64,000 nt of DNA from Symbiodinium natans (Eukaryota > Sar > Dinophyceae > Suessiales > Symbiodiniaceae): assembly GCA_905221605.1 (NCBI GenBank), contig CAJNDS010000613.1, positions 342,001 through 406,000 of the forward strand, given 5' to 3'. Both the position numbers and the translations under genes were made by a program. The notes under the pieces are model-generated. The model was not told the DNA's origin. It did no database searches and saw nothing but the letters and a program-made list of their open reading frames with translations. Below, one piece after another: positions 32,163-41,552 of this stretch; the first letter of the stretch is position 1; each line of letters begins with the position of its first letter.

Positions 32163-32594
32163 TCAGGGTTCGGGGTTTAGGGTGATGCCCTCTATTGCAA
32201 GGGCATTGATAAAGCTGGCTTTAATCTGCACTACTTGCAAGTAATTCCTCAAAAGAGCCCACAGACCCGAGTCCCATAAAACCCGAGACGTAAGACAGTT
32301 GAGGATTGTGGCTTCTGGGGCAGCAAGAATGCTCTGATCACCTTTGCGGAGTCTACTGCGTCTACACATGCCGCCCAAGTGGAGTTACACTAGTTGCCCT
32401 AGGGCGCGTGCAGGTCGCAAGTACCCCGGGCAACCAGGGGCCTCCATGAGCCACAATAGCTCTCGCCGCAGAGGCAGTGATAACAACTGTATGGCCTGGC
32501 ATGGCGGAGCAGAGAAAATGCAACAATCCTTGCTACACCCCCGAAATCTCGAAACCCTAAAGGCCCTGTGATGACTCAAAGGGCGTACAAACAC
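32163..32594 (-). pseudogene. Open frame with one in-frame stop, unknown
   Basis: A single frame runs 144 codons except for one TAA near 32385. Parts: PPCQAIQLLSLPLRRELLWL upstream; after the stop LRKGDQSILAAPEATILNCL and LRNYLQVVQIKASFINALAI. Either a decayed gene or two exons with a small intron at the stop. Not recognised. Confidence 0.35.
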
Positions 32595-32642
32595 AAGCCA
32601 CGCTCAAGCGCAGAAACGGAACACTAGCTCAAAAATGTTCTG

Positions 32643-32888
32643 TCAGTCCTGTTTGAGCTCGGGGATTGGAGTGCGAGGCCACACCACCCTGTAAAAGACC
32701 CTAGGCCTGAAGCTCGAAACCTCCTTCCAGACCCATGCTCTCACTTTCATGATGCCAAAATCTCTTGCCAAACTTCTCCCCCCTGCGCCAACGATACAAG
32801 CACTACCAGCACGATGAGTACCAGGCCTGACCCCTGTTTTGTCGGAAAAAGGTTCGGGAGTGATTACTAGGGTACCTGCAAAACTCAA
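32643..32888 (-). CDS. Hypothetical ORF upstream of 32594
   Basis: 81 codons in non-repetitive DNA: LVITPEPFSDKTGVRPGTHR, KVRAWVWKEVSSFRPRVFYR. Same strand as 32163-32594 and possibly part of the same gene. No family recognised. Confidence 0.35.
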   Translation of the reverse strand: MSFAGTLVITPEPFSDKTGVRPGTHRAGSACIVGAGGRSLARDFGIMKVRAWVWKEVSSFRPRVFYRVVWPRTPIPELKQD

Positions 32889-32929
32889 TGACCAGGTACA
32901 CTACGAAACATTCTTCCAGATTACCAAAA

Positions 32930-33155
32930 CCCTAAAAAAACACACCCTGATCCTGAAGCCTTAAACCCTAAACCATTATACTCCAAAACCCTTCACCCTA
33001 AACCCTAGAAGCCCTCAACCCTAAACCAAATCCAAACCCTACAAGCCCTAAACCCTAAACCCTAAAAAAGGCTAAACCCTAAACCCTATAAGCCCTAAAG
33101 CCTAAACCCTGAACCCTAAAACCCTCAACCCTTAAACCCTAAACCCTCAACCCTT
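32930..33155 (-). repeat. Degenerate CCCTAAA/CCCTCAA region
   Basis: Loose telomere-like units, including CCCTAAAAAAGGCTAAA interruptions. It marks the boundary to the tandem-repeat block at 33.2-35.1 kb. Confidence 0.8.
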
Positions 33156-33177
33156 AACCCGGCAATAGTGTTTTGTA

Positions 33178-33345
33178 TTAGCTGCGGGTGTTTTTTGTTG
33201 CGGGTGCGGGCCGATTTTTTTTTTTGCTGCGGGTGCGGGGGCGCGTTTGTTTTTTGCTGCGGGTGCGGGGGCGCGTTTTTTCTTTTTGCTGCGGGTGCGG
33301 GGCCGCGTTTGTTTTTTTTGTTGCGGGCGCCGTGGGGGCGCGTTA
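33178..33345 (+). repeat. GC-rich minisatellite, unit about 40 bp
   Basis: Four copies of TTTTTGCTGCGGGTGCGGGG followed by GCGCGTTT. The same unit reappears as three copies at 34908-34995, about 1.7 kb downstream, bracketing the AT-rich and G/C-tract blocks. Confidence 0.9.
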
Positions 33346-33349
33346 AGCG

Positions 33350-34215
33350 TTTTTGCTGTTCTCTCTATATTTTGCTATGAAAACCTCTATTTTCTCTATA
33401 TTTCAACAGGAAAACCTCTTTCTTCTCTATATTTGAATATGAACCTCTATTTTCTCTACATTTCCTACGACAACCTCTAGTTTTTTCTAATTTCTCTATA
33501 CCTCAATACGAAAACCTCTATTTCTCTGTATTTGATAACGAAAGCCTCTATTTCTCTCTATTTTGTCTTTATCGTCATAGTTTTCCTCTATATTTCATGA
33601 GGAAGACATGAGAGAGGAATACATGAGAAACTAATTATCTGTGTTATCTCAATCTGTGACTTGCAATTAAAAGTGTTTTTGTTCCTCTTGTCCTGTTTTA
33701 ATAGGAAGCCCATTCTTGTCTCCGTATCTGAATAGGAAAACCTCCGTTTTCTTAAAAATTTGAACATGAAAACCTTTTGATGATCAAGACCTCTGCATTT
33801 TAATATGAAACCACTTTGTATTTTCGCTATATTTTCCTATGAAAACCTCTATTTCCTCTATGTTGTCATAGGAAACCCTCTAATTTCTCTATATTGTATA
33901 GCGAAAACCTCTATTGTACTATAGTTTACTCTTTTGTCAGTATTTTCAGACTTCTTCTTTTCATTTCACGAGGAAGACATGAGAGAGGAATACATGAAAA
34001 GCTAATTCTCTATATTGTCATAAAAACACATGCATTCTCTCTATCTGTGACTCGCAGACAACAAATGTTTTCGCTCATGTTTGTCATATTCTCATAACAC
34101 AAGCTCTATTTTCTCGATTCTTTACTAAGAAGACGTTTATATCTCTATTTTTAATCGGAACATTCAACTTCCACTATAAGGTCTGAATTTTCCTAGGAAA
34201 GCAAGCAAATATTCA
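33350..34215 (+). repeat. AT-rich degenerate satellite, unit about 40 bp
   Basis: Repeated phrase TTTCTCTATATTT...GAAAACCTCTA, with about 20 diverged copies. A 30-bp phrase (GAGGAAGACATGAGAGAGGA) occurs twice (33599 and 33970). AT content is far above the rest of the window and there is no convincing ORF, so this block has a different origin. Confidence 0.8.
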
Positions 34216-34224
34216 CTTTTTTTC

Positions 34225-34870
34225 AGGGGGGTTGGGGGCTGCGCAGACCCCCGCATTTGAAAAGACATTGCTCACATCATGGGTTTGGAAAAGATTCGTA
34301 AGCTTTGAAGCAGGCTTGCCGGCTAAAACAAGCGGGGGGGTTGGGGGGGCGCAGCATCATGGGTTTGGAAGGGATTCGTATGATTGAAGCAAGTTTGCCC
34401 GGCTAAAACAGCGCAGCCCCCCCCCCCCACAAGCGGGGGGGGGAATGCTCTCATGATGGGTTCGTGTGGAACTACATCCACACGTGGAACTACAACCCCT
34501 CCCAGTGTTCCACGCGTGGAACTGGAAAGGATTCATTTAATTTGCTTTGAAGCAAGCTGGCATGGCTTGAAGAAGCGGGGGGGTTGGGGGGGGCGCAGCC
34601 CCCCCCCCCCCCCCATTTGCAAACCTAATGCTCGCATGATAGGCTTGGACAGGATTCATATGCTGAGAAGCGAGCTGGCACGGTTTTAAAGAGGGGGGGG
34701 GGGGGTCGGGCGGGGTGCAGCCCTCCCTCCACCGTTTGCAAACACAATGCTCGCATGATGGCCTTGGGAAGGATTCAGTGCTTTGAAAGCGCTTGCACAG
34801 TTTAAAGGAGGGGGGGCGTTGGGGGGGGTTGGGGGGTTGCCGGGGGGGGGGGTTGGGGAGGAAATTGCAA
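34225..34870 (+). repeat. Tandem repeat with paired G and C tracts, unit about 120 bp
   Basis: About five diverged copies share ATGCTCGCATGATGGG, GGAAAGGATTCATATG, TTTGAAGCAAGCTGGCA and then a G-tract, TTGGGGGG, GCGCAGCCCCC and a C-tract. Each G-tract/GCGCAGC/C-tract can form a hairpin. The stem GGGGGCTGCGCCCCC also occurs at 61200 and 61430. Confidence 0.85.
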
Positions 34871-34904
34871 AAACATGACCTGGGGGGTGGGGAGGGGGGG
34901 GCGG

Positions 34905-35000
34905 GAGTTTTTTTTTGCTGCTGGGTGCGGGGGCGCGTTTTGTTTTTGCTGCGGGTGCGGGGGCGCGCTTTTTTTTTGCTGCGGGTGCGGGGGCGACACG
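34905..35000 (+). repeat. Second copy of the GC-rich minisatellite
   Basis: Three units of TTTTTGCTGCGGGTGCGGGG, as at 33178-33345. Confidence 0.9.
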
Positions 35001-35099
35001 GGCCAGGTCACTCACTCACTCACCGAGGTGGCCCCCGAAAAAGCACCCACAGCAAAAACGCACCCACAAAAAAAAAACAAAAACACGAGTTCCACCCGG

Positions 35100-35440
35100 A
35101 CCCTTAACCCTAAACCCTAAACCCACTAAACCCTACAAGCCCTAAACCCTAAACCCTAAACCCTAAACCGTAAACCCCAAGCACGTGCCTCGCGGCGGAG
35201 ACTGGGCTCTGCCAGAGCCAGTGCCTCGGGGCTTCTCTTCTTAGGCTCAGGGTTTAGGGTTTAGGGTTTAGGGTTAAGGGTTTGGGGTTTAGGGTCTAGG
35301 GTTTTGGGTTTAGGGTTTGGGTTGTGGGTTGTGGCTTTTGGGTTTTGGGTTTTGGGGACTTAGCGTTTTGGGTGCTTAGGGTTTTGGGTGCTTAGGGTTG
35401 GGGCTTAGGGTTTAGGGCTTAGGGTTTAGGGTACCGCCTG
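35100..35440. repeat. Telomere-like patches flanking the LINE 3' end
   Basis: CCCTAAA units at 35105-35175; TTTAGGG and TTTTGGG units at 35250-35432. The LINE inserted into this telomere-like surrounding. Confidence 0.85.
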
Positions 35441-35449
35441 GTTCTTCGA

Positions 35450-35460
35450 GGGCTTAAGGT
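35450..35460 (+). repeat. LINE target-site duplication, 3' copy
   Basis: GGGCTTAAGGT, immediately followed by the T-run that is the element's oligo-A tail. Confidence 0.85.
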
Positions 35461-35633
35461 TTTTTTTTATGGCAGCCATGCGCATGCAAGTGCTTTGGCG
35501 TGTCTTTTGAACAAGTGGGGGCAGCGCGTCGGCGCAGATTCCAGGAAAGACAGGAAGAGGGGGTCCCTATTAAGGAGGTGTTTGAGGCCTAAGAAGTCTT
35601 GCCTTTGCTCCTCCGTGTTTATGCGGTTTAGCC

Positions 35634-38600
35634 TTATGTATTCTTTAAGCACCGGTAATGCATACTCAGTGTTGAGTTCCAGCCAATATCTTTGGGGATG
35701 TCCTCTGTGTGAAGACTTTGTGAATTTGAATCTTTACAACCCGGAGAGTAGACTACATGGTGCACCGGATTGTTGGGCGGTGTAGCCAAGCTATTTGCCA
35801 ATTGTTTTAACTGGGCAGAGGTCAGAATTTGGGATGGTAGCGTGGGCCGGCCCGCTAGCGTCCATACCCGTCTATTCGAGATGTGCGAATAATATGAGTC
35901 CTTGACTCCTAGTGCTCTACGAAGATATCTGTGGTACCATGCATCTATGGTCTTTAGGTGCTTAATTTCCAGCGTAAGCGTATCCAAGCCGTACAGTAAA
36001 GTAGGCAAGACTATGGCATTGAAGATTCTAGTTTTAGTTCTAGAATTGATGCGTGACCTCCAGAAATGTTGGAGTTTGATGTAGGAGATGTGCGCCTTGA
36101 CTTTACGAGCTTCTATGGCGTGCTTAGTGGCCTTGTCCCATGTAACCTGAGAGCCTAAATATTTGGTGTCAGTGGTTATGGGAACCGGGGAGCCATCGGC
36201 AAAGTATAGGACCTGGGGGGCGTCGGCGTTGTACTCCAGGGAGACTGTTTTTTCTTTGTTCAGAAGCATCCCGTATAGGGTGGCTTCTACCTCAATTGCC
36301 TTAAGCATGTCGTTCATTTGTGGCTTTGTAACCGAAATGAGAAGCGTGTCATCAGCGTATTCTAGATCGTATACTGGTTTGCCTACCGACCAGGAGTTAG
36401 TGGGGGTGCCATGTATACGGAGCCTGCGGTCTACATCAGAGAATAGCACTGTCATAACCATGATAAATAAATACGGGCTTAGGGGGCAACCTTGCCGAAT
36501 ACCGGTGTGCGGTGTAGCCTTGGCGGTGTCCCCGAAGGGTCCTCGCGTATAGAATGTCTGGTTGGTGTAAAGATCTCTAATAATGTTGACGTATTGGCGG
36601 TGTACTCCAAGGCGCTCCAATGCTATGATCATAGAATCATGATCAACTTTGTCGAACAGCAGCTGAAAGGGAGAGCCTGTTTTCAGCGCTAGGTCTTGCA
36701 ATCTGCGTAGGACAAACAGTGGTTGTTGCGTGGATCTATTAGCCCTAAAACCAAATTGCGTGCTCCGAAGCTGATGATCGTGCGCTTTAGCCAATCTTTT
36801 TTGAAGTAATGCCGCATAGATCTTATAGAAAGTGTTTAGCAAGGAAATTGGCCTATAATTAGCAGGGTCTGAATCCGAACCTTTGCCTTTATAAATACTA
36901 ACGATAAGAGCCTCTTTCCATTCTTGGGGAACTGTGGCGCTACTGAAACATTCGTTGAACATTTCCAATAGTTGTTGTTCCCCTATGTAGTCCAGAAGTA
37001 GCACCAGCTCATTGTGAATGTTATCTGGACCGGGCGCTTTAGCCTTTCGTAATTGCTTGATAACGTCGGAGAGTTCTATCAGGGTGAAGGGTGGGGGCGG
37101 TGTAGCCGAGGGAGCGTATAAAGAGGGTGACTCCCGTAATAATTCTCTTTCTTCTGCCGTGACCGTGGTGGGACCCCATTGTACATTGGCGAGGTGGTCT
37201 GCAAACGCCTCGTGCTGTTTATCCCAAGGTACCGAAAGACCTTCCTTTTTTAGCCTGGATTTGCGTTCTCTAAATCCCGTTTTCATTTTACGGAGGTTCC
37301 GCCAAAGCGCCTGCGACCCCTGATTGTGGGATTGCAGGACCTGATCCCTTAGCCATTGGCGTTTTACTTTGCGGGCTTGCGTTTTGAGCCTTTTGTATTC
37401 CTGAGTGGCCTGAGGGTCTCCATGTAATCTGCGCTGTTTTACTGCTTCGATGTCCGCTGCAAGTGTTGGAGTGATCCAGCACGTCCTGGGTTTGACCGGC
37501 AGTTTAGCGAATGTATTCTCCGCCGCCGTCAATAGGGCCTGTGAGATGCGGTCCGGCGCGTTTTTGATGATGGGGAGGGGGGCTTGTGCGTCTGCCAAAG
37601 GGAGGTTAGTAGGGGTAAGGTAGAAGTGCTGTTCAGAACGGCCACCTATTCGTACGCCATCTTGTTTTGCTTGTCCTGCAAGCGCATCCGCCATGTCATT
37701 ATATTCTTGTCCTGAGTGGCCTTTAACCCAGGTCCATTTGATTGTTGTTCTGGCCTTTAATAGGGAATAGATACGTTTGGCGGAGTAGACCATGGCTTTG
37801 TGCCTATTCGGGCGAAATGCTCCTGTGACCATGCCTTCCACCCACTTACTGTCAAAGCAGAATGTAACGGTGGGAGGGATAGGGTCCATTGACAGTAAAT
37901 ACAACGCTGCTTCCATCCATGCGGACAATTCTCCGGTATTGTTACTCCCAACCACCGCTCCTAGTGAAAAAGGCGAGGTACCCGTAATTACCGGTCCCCT
38001 GGCTTTGTGCGTGGGGACTCCGTTTATTACCGTAACGAAACCCCAACCGGCTGGCGTTGTACTGGTGCATTTACCTCTCGAGCCTGAACCATCGGTATAG
38101 ACCTCTACTGGAAGCGAAGGTTTTGGCGGTGTAGCCTCAGTATCCTCTAGACATAGTGCGTTCCTAAATTCTTTGTTGAACTTCTCGCGCTGCTGTCTGT
38201 TGGCGTTGTACTCCAGGGCGGGGGGTCTGGGTTGCCTCTGCCTACGTGCCCCTAGCCGGACGCTGAGCTCTGTAAGAAGTAGGTAATGATCGCTTGGAAA
38301 ACCTGTGTTGTGTACAGCTTTTACTTTTCGGATCGTGGGGAGCCACTTCCTAGGGGTAATCAGTCTGTCCAAGCTTTGAAAGCGGACCGGGTCTATGTGC
38401 GGTGTAGCCAGTTTATTGGGAGGGAGAGTATCTAAACCCAGGAACGCTCGAATCTCCGAAACCAGCGAAAGCTGATCCGACTCCGGCAAGGGGAGCGTGG
38501 CAAAACGGTCCCACATTTGTAGAAGAGTTAGGGGGTCGAGAATGAACTGGTCCCAGTTGTCCGGAGGTGAGAATTTATCCCTGTAGGTGACATGCTTGGT

Positions 38601-39707
38601 CAGGTTGGACTGTTTAAAGGATAAAGCGTCTGCAAATCCAAGGGATTTTAACAAAGAAGTGTAGAATGTGCGGTTGGAGTGCGTTTTAGTGTTGGCAGCG
38701 AGTTTGCCCTTACCGTAGATATGAGGCCCCAAAAAATCCTGTTCAGCAGAAAACCTACCTTGTAACCTGACGTTGTAGTCTCCTACAACGTAAACCGGCT
38801 CAGGTTGTGGAATTGTTGTTAGGATGTCTTCCAACATGTTCCAGAATGGGGTCTTACGCTCCTCTTCCTGCGATTTGTCGTGTGGGGCATATACCCCAAT
38901 AATATGAATGGAGCCTGATTTGGATGAGATGATAATTTGCAAGATACGAGAAGTGTGTTGAATGATGTTGCAAATATGAGGAACCATTTTTGGCGATATA
39001 ACCGCTGTGACCCCTGACCATTTATCCTTGTTGTTACCATTAACCACAAAAAGGTAGCCCTGACTTTGAAATGAGTAGTATGACTTGGAGTGGGTTTCCG
39101 TTAACATCAGAACGTCGAGCTGATGGGTATGCATGAGAGCGAGGACCTCTTGATGCTTAAATAGTTCAGCCATTCCCTGAACATTTTGTGTGCCTATTCG
39201 AAGAGAAGAACCATAAGCTACGGGCGGTGTAGCCATTAGCTTTGTGGTCTTTCCCTTCCTAACTCCAATTGCCGATTGTCGAAGAACGAGCCTACGAAAA
39301 TTTCCGGCATTGGTTGTCTTCCTGTCTTTCCCATGATCTGCTTTCAAGGGAACCCTTCCCTTTACCAGGTTGTTTCCCGAGTTCCCTGGCAATATGTTAG
39401 CCCTAAAGGACCCCCGCCACTGACGATAATATCGTCTACGTAGACAGCGAGCCCCGGGTCCCCGACCTAAAAGAGCTTTGGCGGGAAGAGGTGGGGACAA
39501 ACACTCTTCGTTAACCACCGGAGTGGCACCCGGCAAGCCTCGTTGAGGCGGTGTAGGCTTACTAGCAAGAATGAAAGTATTCTTTAAATTCATTGAATTC
39601 CCAGTGCCCTTGGAAACTGTCTGCCCGACCCCTTCAGGGTAAGGCTGGGTGTGGGTAGGGTGGAGGGTAGGGGAACAAAGTGGGTGACAGCCCGTCTTGT
39701 TGAACAA
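35634..39707 (-). CDS. LINE ORF2: endonuclease - RNase H - reverse transcriptase, 1357 aa
   Basis: Residues about 170-480 are an AP-type endonuclease (TQNVQGM, TETH at 204, GVYAPH, GDYN at 308, FPSDHY at 472; catalytic residues present). Residues about 533-680 are RNase H (VYTDGSG, NTGELSA, CFDSKW, KGHSG, NDMADAL; acidic residues present). Residues about 875-1200 are reverse transcriptase (KAPGPDNI, NYRPISLLN, TQFGFRANRS, GIRQGCPLSPYL, YADD at 1117). RNase H before the RT is unusual; LINE RNase H normally follows it. RT motif A is reduced to LLFDKVDHD at 1017-1023: the usual L-D-W-x-K-A stretch with the first catalytic Asp is missing, so this copy is probably RT-dead. The C-terminus has the usual LLYGL...W..R.LR..LG region. 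The ORF overlaps the upstream 312-codon ORF by 74 nt. Confidence 0.92.
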   Translation of the reverse strand: MFNKTGCHPLCSPTLHPTHTQPYPEGVGQTVSKGTGNSMNLKNTFILASKPTPPQRGLPGATPVVNEECLSPPLPAKALLGRGPGARCLRRRYYRQWRGSFRANILPGNSGNNLVKGRVPLKADHGKDRKTTNAGNFRRLVLRQSAIGVRKGKTTKLMATPPVAYGSSLRIGTQNVQGMAELFKHQEVLALMHTHQLDVLMLTETHSKSYYSFQSQGYLFVVNGNNKDKWSGVTAVISPKMVPHICNIIQHTSRILQIIISSKSGSIHIIGVYAPHDKSQEEERKTPFWNMLEDILTTIPQPEPVYVVGDYNVRLQGRFSAEQDFLGPHIYGKGKLAANTKTHSNRTFYTSLLKSLGFADALSFKQSNLTKHVTYRDKFSPPDNWDQFILDPLTLLQMWDRFATLPLPESDQLSLVSEIRAFLGLDTLPPNKLATPHIDPVRFQSLDRLITPRKWLPTIRKVKAVHNTGFPSDHYLLLTELSVRLGARRQRQPRPPALEYNANRQQREKFNKEFRNALCLEDTEATPPKPSLPVEVYTDGSGSRGKCTSTTPAGWGFVTVINGVPTHKARGPVITGTSPFSLGAVVGSNNTGELSAWMEAALYLLSMDPIPPTVTFCFDSKWVEGMVTGAFRPNRHKAMVYSAKRIYSLLKARTTIKWTWVKGHSGQEYNDMADALAGQAKQDGVRIGGRSEQHFYLTPTNLPLADAQAPLPIIKNAPDRISQALLTAAENTFAKLPVKPRTCWITPTLAADIEAVKQRRLHGDPQATQEYKRLKTQARKVKRQWLRDQVLQSHNQGSQALWRNLRKMKTGFRERKSRLKKEGLSVPWDKQHEAFADHLANVQWGPTTVTAEERELLRESPSLYAPSATPPPPFTLIELSDVIKQLRKAKAPGPDNIHNELVLLLDYIGEQQLLEMFNECFSSATVPQEWKEALIVSIYKGKGSDSDPANYRPISLLNTFYKIYAALLQKRLAKAHDHQLRSTQFGFRANRSTQQPLFVLRRLQDLALKTGSPFQLLFDKVDHDSMIIALERLGVHRQYVNIIRDLYTNQTFYTRGPFGDTAKATPHTGIRQGCPLSPYLFIMVMTVLFSDVDRRLRIHGTPTNSWSVGKPVYDLEYADDTLLISVTKPQMNDMLKAIEVEATLYGMLLNKEKTVSLEYNADAPQVLYFADGSPVPITTDTKYLGSQVTWDKATKHAIEARKVKAHISYIKLQHFWRSRINSRTKTRIFNAIVLPTLLYGLDTLTLEIKHLKTIDAWYHRYLRRALGVKDSYYSHISNRRVWTLAGRPTLPSQILTSAQLKQLANSLATPPNNPVHHVVYSPGCKDSNSQSLHTEDIPKDIGWNSTLSMHYRCLKNT

Positions 39708-40572
39708 AACGGCGTTGTGGCTTTGTAACCTTTTTGGAGAAGGAAATCTTAATTCCCTCTTTATTTCTGAAACATGCTCTTCGCCCTGTTCGTGGCGGTG
39801 TAGCCCGGGGGTTTAGGGTGGGGAGCTCTTCTGGGACAGGGGATTTGGGCTGCCGATGTGCTAAAAGGAACGCTCTTGAAAGTTTCAGCCCAGGTAGGGG
39901 AGTGGGGTTTGGAGGTATAAGATCATTGAGGGAGATCTCTACTCTAGTGGCGGTGTTACCATTGAGGGCATGCATCAGACGGTTAAGTGTTCTTTGGAGT
40001 ACACCTAGATAGTCAATAGCATACCCCAACCTAAGAAATCCCTGACCCGGCGGTGTAGCCTGTGCTGTGTTCTCTGTTCTTTGTGTTCTGCAAGATCTTG
40101 CGGAGCGACAGATCATTGTTGCGGAGCGTGCCATGGTGGAAAAGGCTCCGAAAACGGCCAGGGCATCCAGGACTACAATTAAGGGGTTATGGCGGTGTGG
40201 ACAGGTATAGTAGAAGACTGTAAATGCTGCTATTAGATGCCAAAGGATTGCCCTAGATAGGTGGGGACAGGCGGGTTGTTTGTGACGCTTCTTACCCCTA
40301 AACTGTGATCTGCGAAGAGGACTCCTATCCCAACCAATGCATCTACTGGTGAGGTGGGGTTCCTGGAATCTGCTGGGCGTTTTACCCAGGAAGGAAAAGG
40401 CGCTACCTCCCTGTCTCTTAAAGGCAGCCGTGCTCAACCCGTATCCGCGGCGCAGTCTGTGTTGAGAAAATTCAAAGGTGGGCAGACGCAGCCTTAAATG
40501 TGGGATTAGGGCGGTGTAGTCCGGGGAGCACTGGACTGCAAAATTTAAACATGCAAAAGGCGCTGAGGCCAT
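39634..40572 (-). CDS. LINE ORF of 312 aa, function unknown
   Basis: Begins 24 nt after the stop of the upstream 184-codon ORF and overlaps ORF2. Contains a hydrophobic stretch (ILWHLIAAFTVFYY) and basic regions, but no zinc knuckle. It carries five of the dispersed motif copies (for example RATPPRTG, QATPPGQG, NTATR). Could be a spacer or the N-terminal part of ORF2 reached by frameshifting. Confidence 0.6.
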   Translation of the reverse strand: MASAPFACLNFAVQCSPDYTALIPHLRLRLPTFEFSQHRLRRGYGLSTAAFKRQGGSAFSFLGKTPSRFQEPHLTSRCIGWDRSPLRRSQFRGKKRHKQPACPHLSRAILWHLIAAFTVFYYTCPHRHNPLIVVLDALAVFGAFSTMARSATMICRSARSCRTQRTENTAQATPPGQGFLRLGYAIDYLGVLQRTLNRLMHALNGNTATRVEISLNDLIPPNPTPLPGLKLSRAFLLAHRQPKSPVPEELPTLNPRATPPRTGRRACFRNKEGIKISFSKKVTKPQRRFVQQDGLSPTLFPYPPPYPHPALP

Positions 40573-40596
40573 ACCCGCAATTCTATATAGACCCCG

Positions 40597-41151
40597 TCAC
40601 TTGCCTCTACCCTTGACGGGGCCTGGCTCAGAGGGCGCGGGTCCCTGCGGAAGATTGGCTCCCGCCGCTGGCGGTGTAACCACGGGAGCCCCCTCAAAAG
40701 TTCCGGCCTGGTAGTTCCCCACCTTATGCTGTGGGGCAGCTACCTTGTCGCAATATTCATCCCAACAATAGCTGACAGCATCAACTTTGCTGATGGTCAT
40801 GGGGATCGGGAAGGGATTCATGGCCGAATTATAGATAAACGGCGCGCTCCAGTGGCGCTGCGATTTACCCAGGGAAATACCCTTCGAGGAACCTTTGGCT
40901 CCGAGGGCTGCCTGGGTGAAAACTTGCTTCTCGGCGACGTCCAACTCGTGCTGAACTCCAAAGGTCAGCTGGTTCCAGCAGTGGGCCCAAAGGTTTTCTT
41001 CGTCCCCATGCGGCGGTTTAGCTGACATGAGGTCGAACAGCTCCGCGTCCACTTCGAGAAGGCCACGTAGCTCACCACTCTGCTCGTAGTACGTCATCCG
41101 GGCCCAAGCGCGGGCTTGGGGGTTGAACTCCTTCGTGGCGGCGGGCTTCAT
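40597..41151 (-). CDS. LINE ORF1-like region, C-terminal part, 184 aa
   Basis: Soluble charged protein (MKPAATKEFNPQARAWARMT, ISKVDAVSYCWDEYCDKV) ending in a Pro/Gly-rich basic tail. In-frame sequence continues upstream of the Met (HRHLWRTLTV), so the ORF is a continuation of the 41157-41552 frame after a one-base shift located at a dispersed-motif copy (41188-41198). Confidence 0.65.
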   Translation of the reverse strand: MKPAATKEFNPQARAWARMTYYEQSGELRGLLEVDAELFDLMSAKPPHGDEENLWAHCWNQLTFGVQHELDVAEKQVFTQAALGAKGSSKGISLGKSQRHWSAPFIYNSAMNPFPIPMTISKVDAVSYCWDEYCDKVAAPQHKVGNYQAGTFEGAPVVTPPAAGANLPQGPAPSEPGPVKGRGK

Positions 41152-41156
41152 GACTG

Positions 41157-41552
41157 TCAGCGTGCGCCAAAGATGACGATGGGCTCCGGCGTTGTACCCT
41201 GCACCTCCGAGGAGCGGTTTATCACAGTGAGCGCCACCCGCAATGGGAGCTCAAGCTTGCGCTGGAACTGCGGTGAGGCTGCAGTAACCCTGATGTGGTG
41301 CTGCTTGACGGGCGTTTTGGCGTCCTTGTACAGAGGGCATCCTGCTCCACCACCGTAGGTGTCAACGAACGCTTTGCGGCACGAGAAGTCCTTGAACTGC
41401 AGCATTGTCACCGTAGACCACGCGTGTGGGCCTGCTGGCGGTGTAGACGGCTCCACTACGAGGGCAGAAAGACACCAAAGTCTGCAGGAGTCGGAGGCGT
41501 TGTAGACGCGCTGGTGAATGAACTGCTTGATGTGCTCCAGCTGCTCCAGCAT
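41157..41552 (-). CDS. LINE ORF1-like region, middle part, 131 aa
   Basis: Frame continues upstream of the Met as APADRLFQINW; reads MLEQLEHIKQFIHQRVYNAS, later FKDFSCRKAFVDTYG and LELPLRVALTVINRS. It connects to the 41456-42373 ORF by a frame change near 41590 and to the 40597 ORF near 41185. Probably a nucleic-acid-binding ORF1 protein disrupted by two shifts. Confidence 0.6.
   Translation of the reverse strand: MLEQLEHIKQFIHQRVYNASDSCRLWCLSALVVEPSTPPAGPHAWSTVTMLQFKDFSCRKAFVDTYGGGAGCPLYKDAKTPVKQHHIRVTAASPQFQRKLELPLRVALTVINRSSEVQGTTPEPIVIFGAR

Noticed and set aside
35902-38100. Plus-strand ORFs opposite LINE ORF2
   Set aside because: Shadow frames of the 1357-codon ORF with no features of their own.
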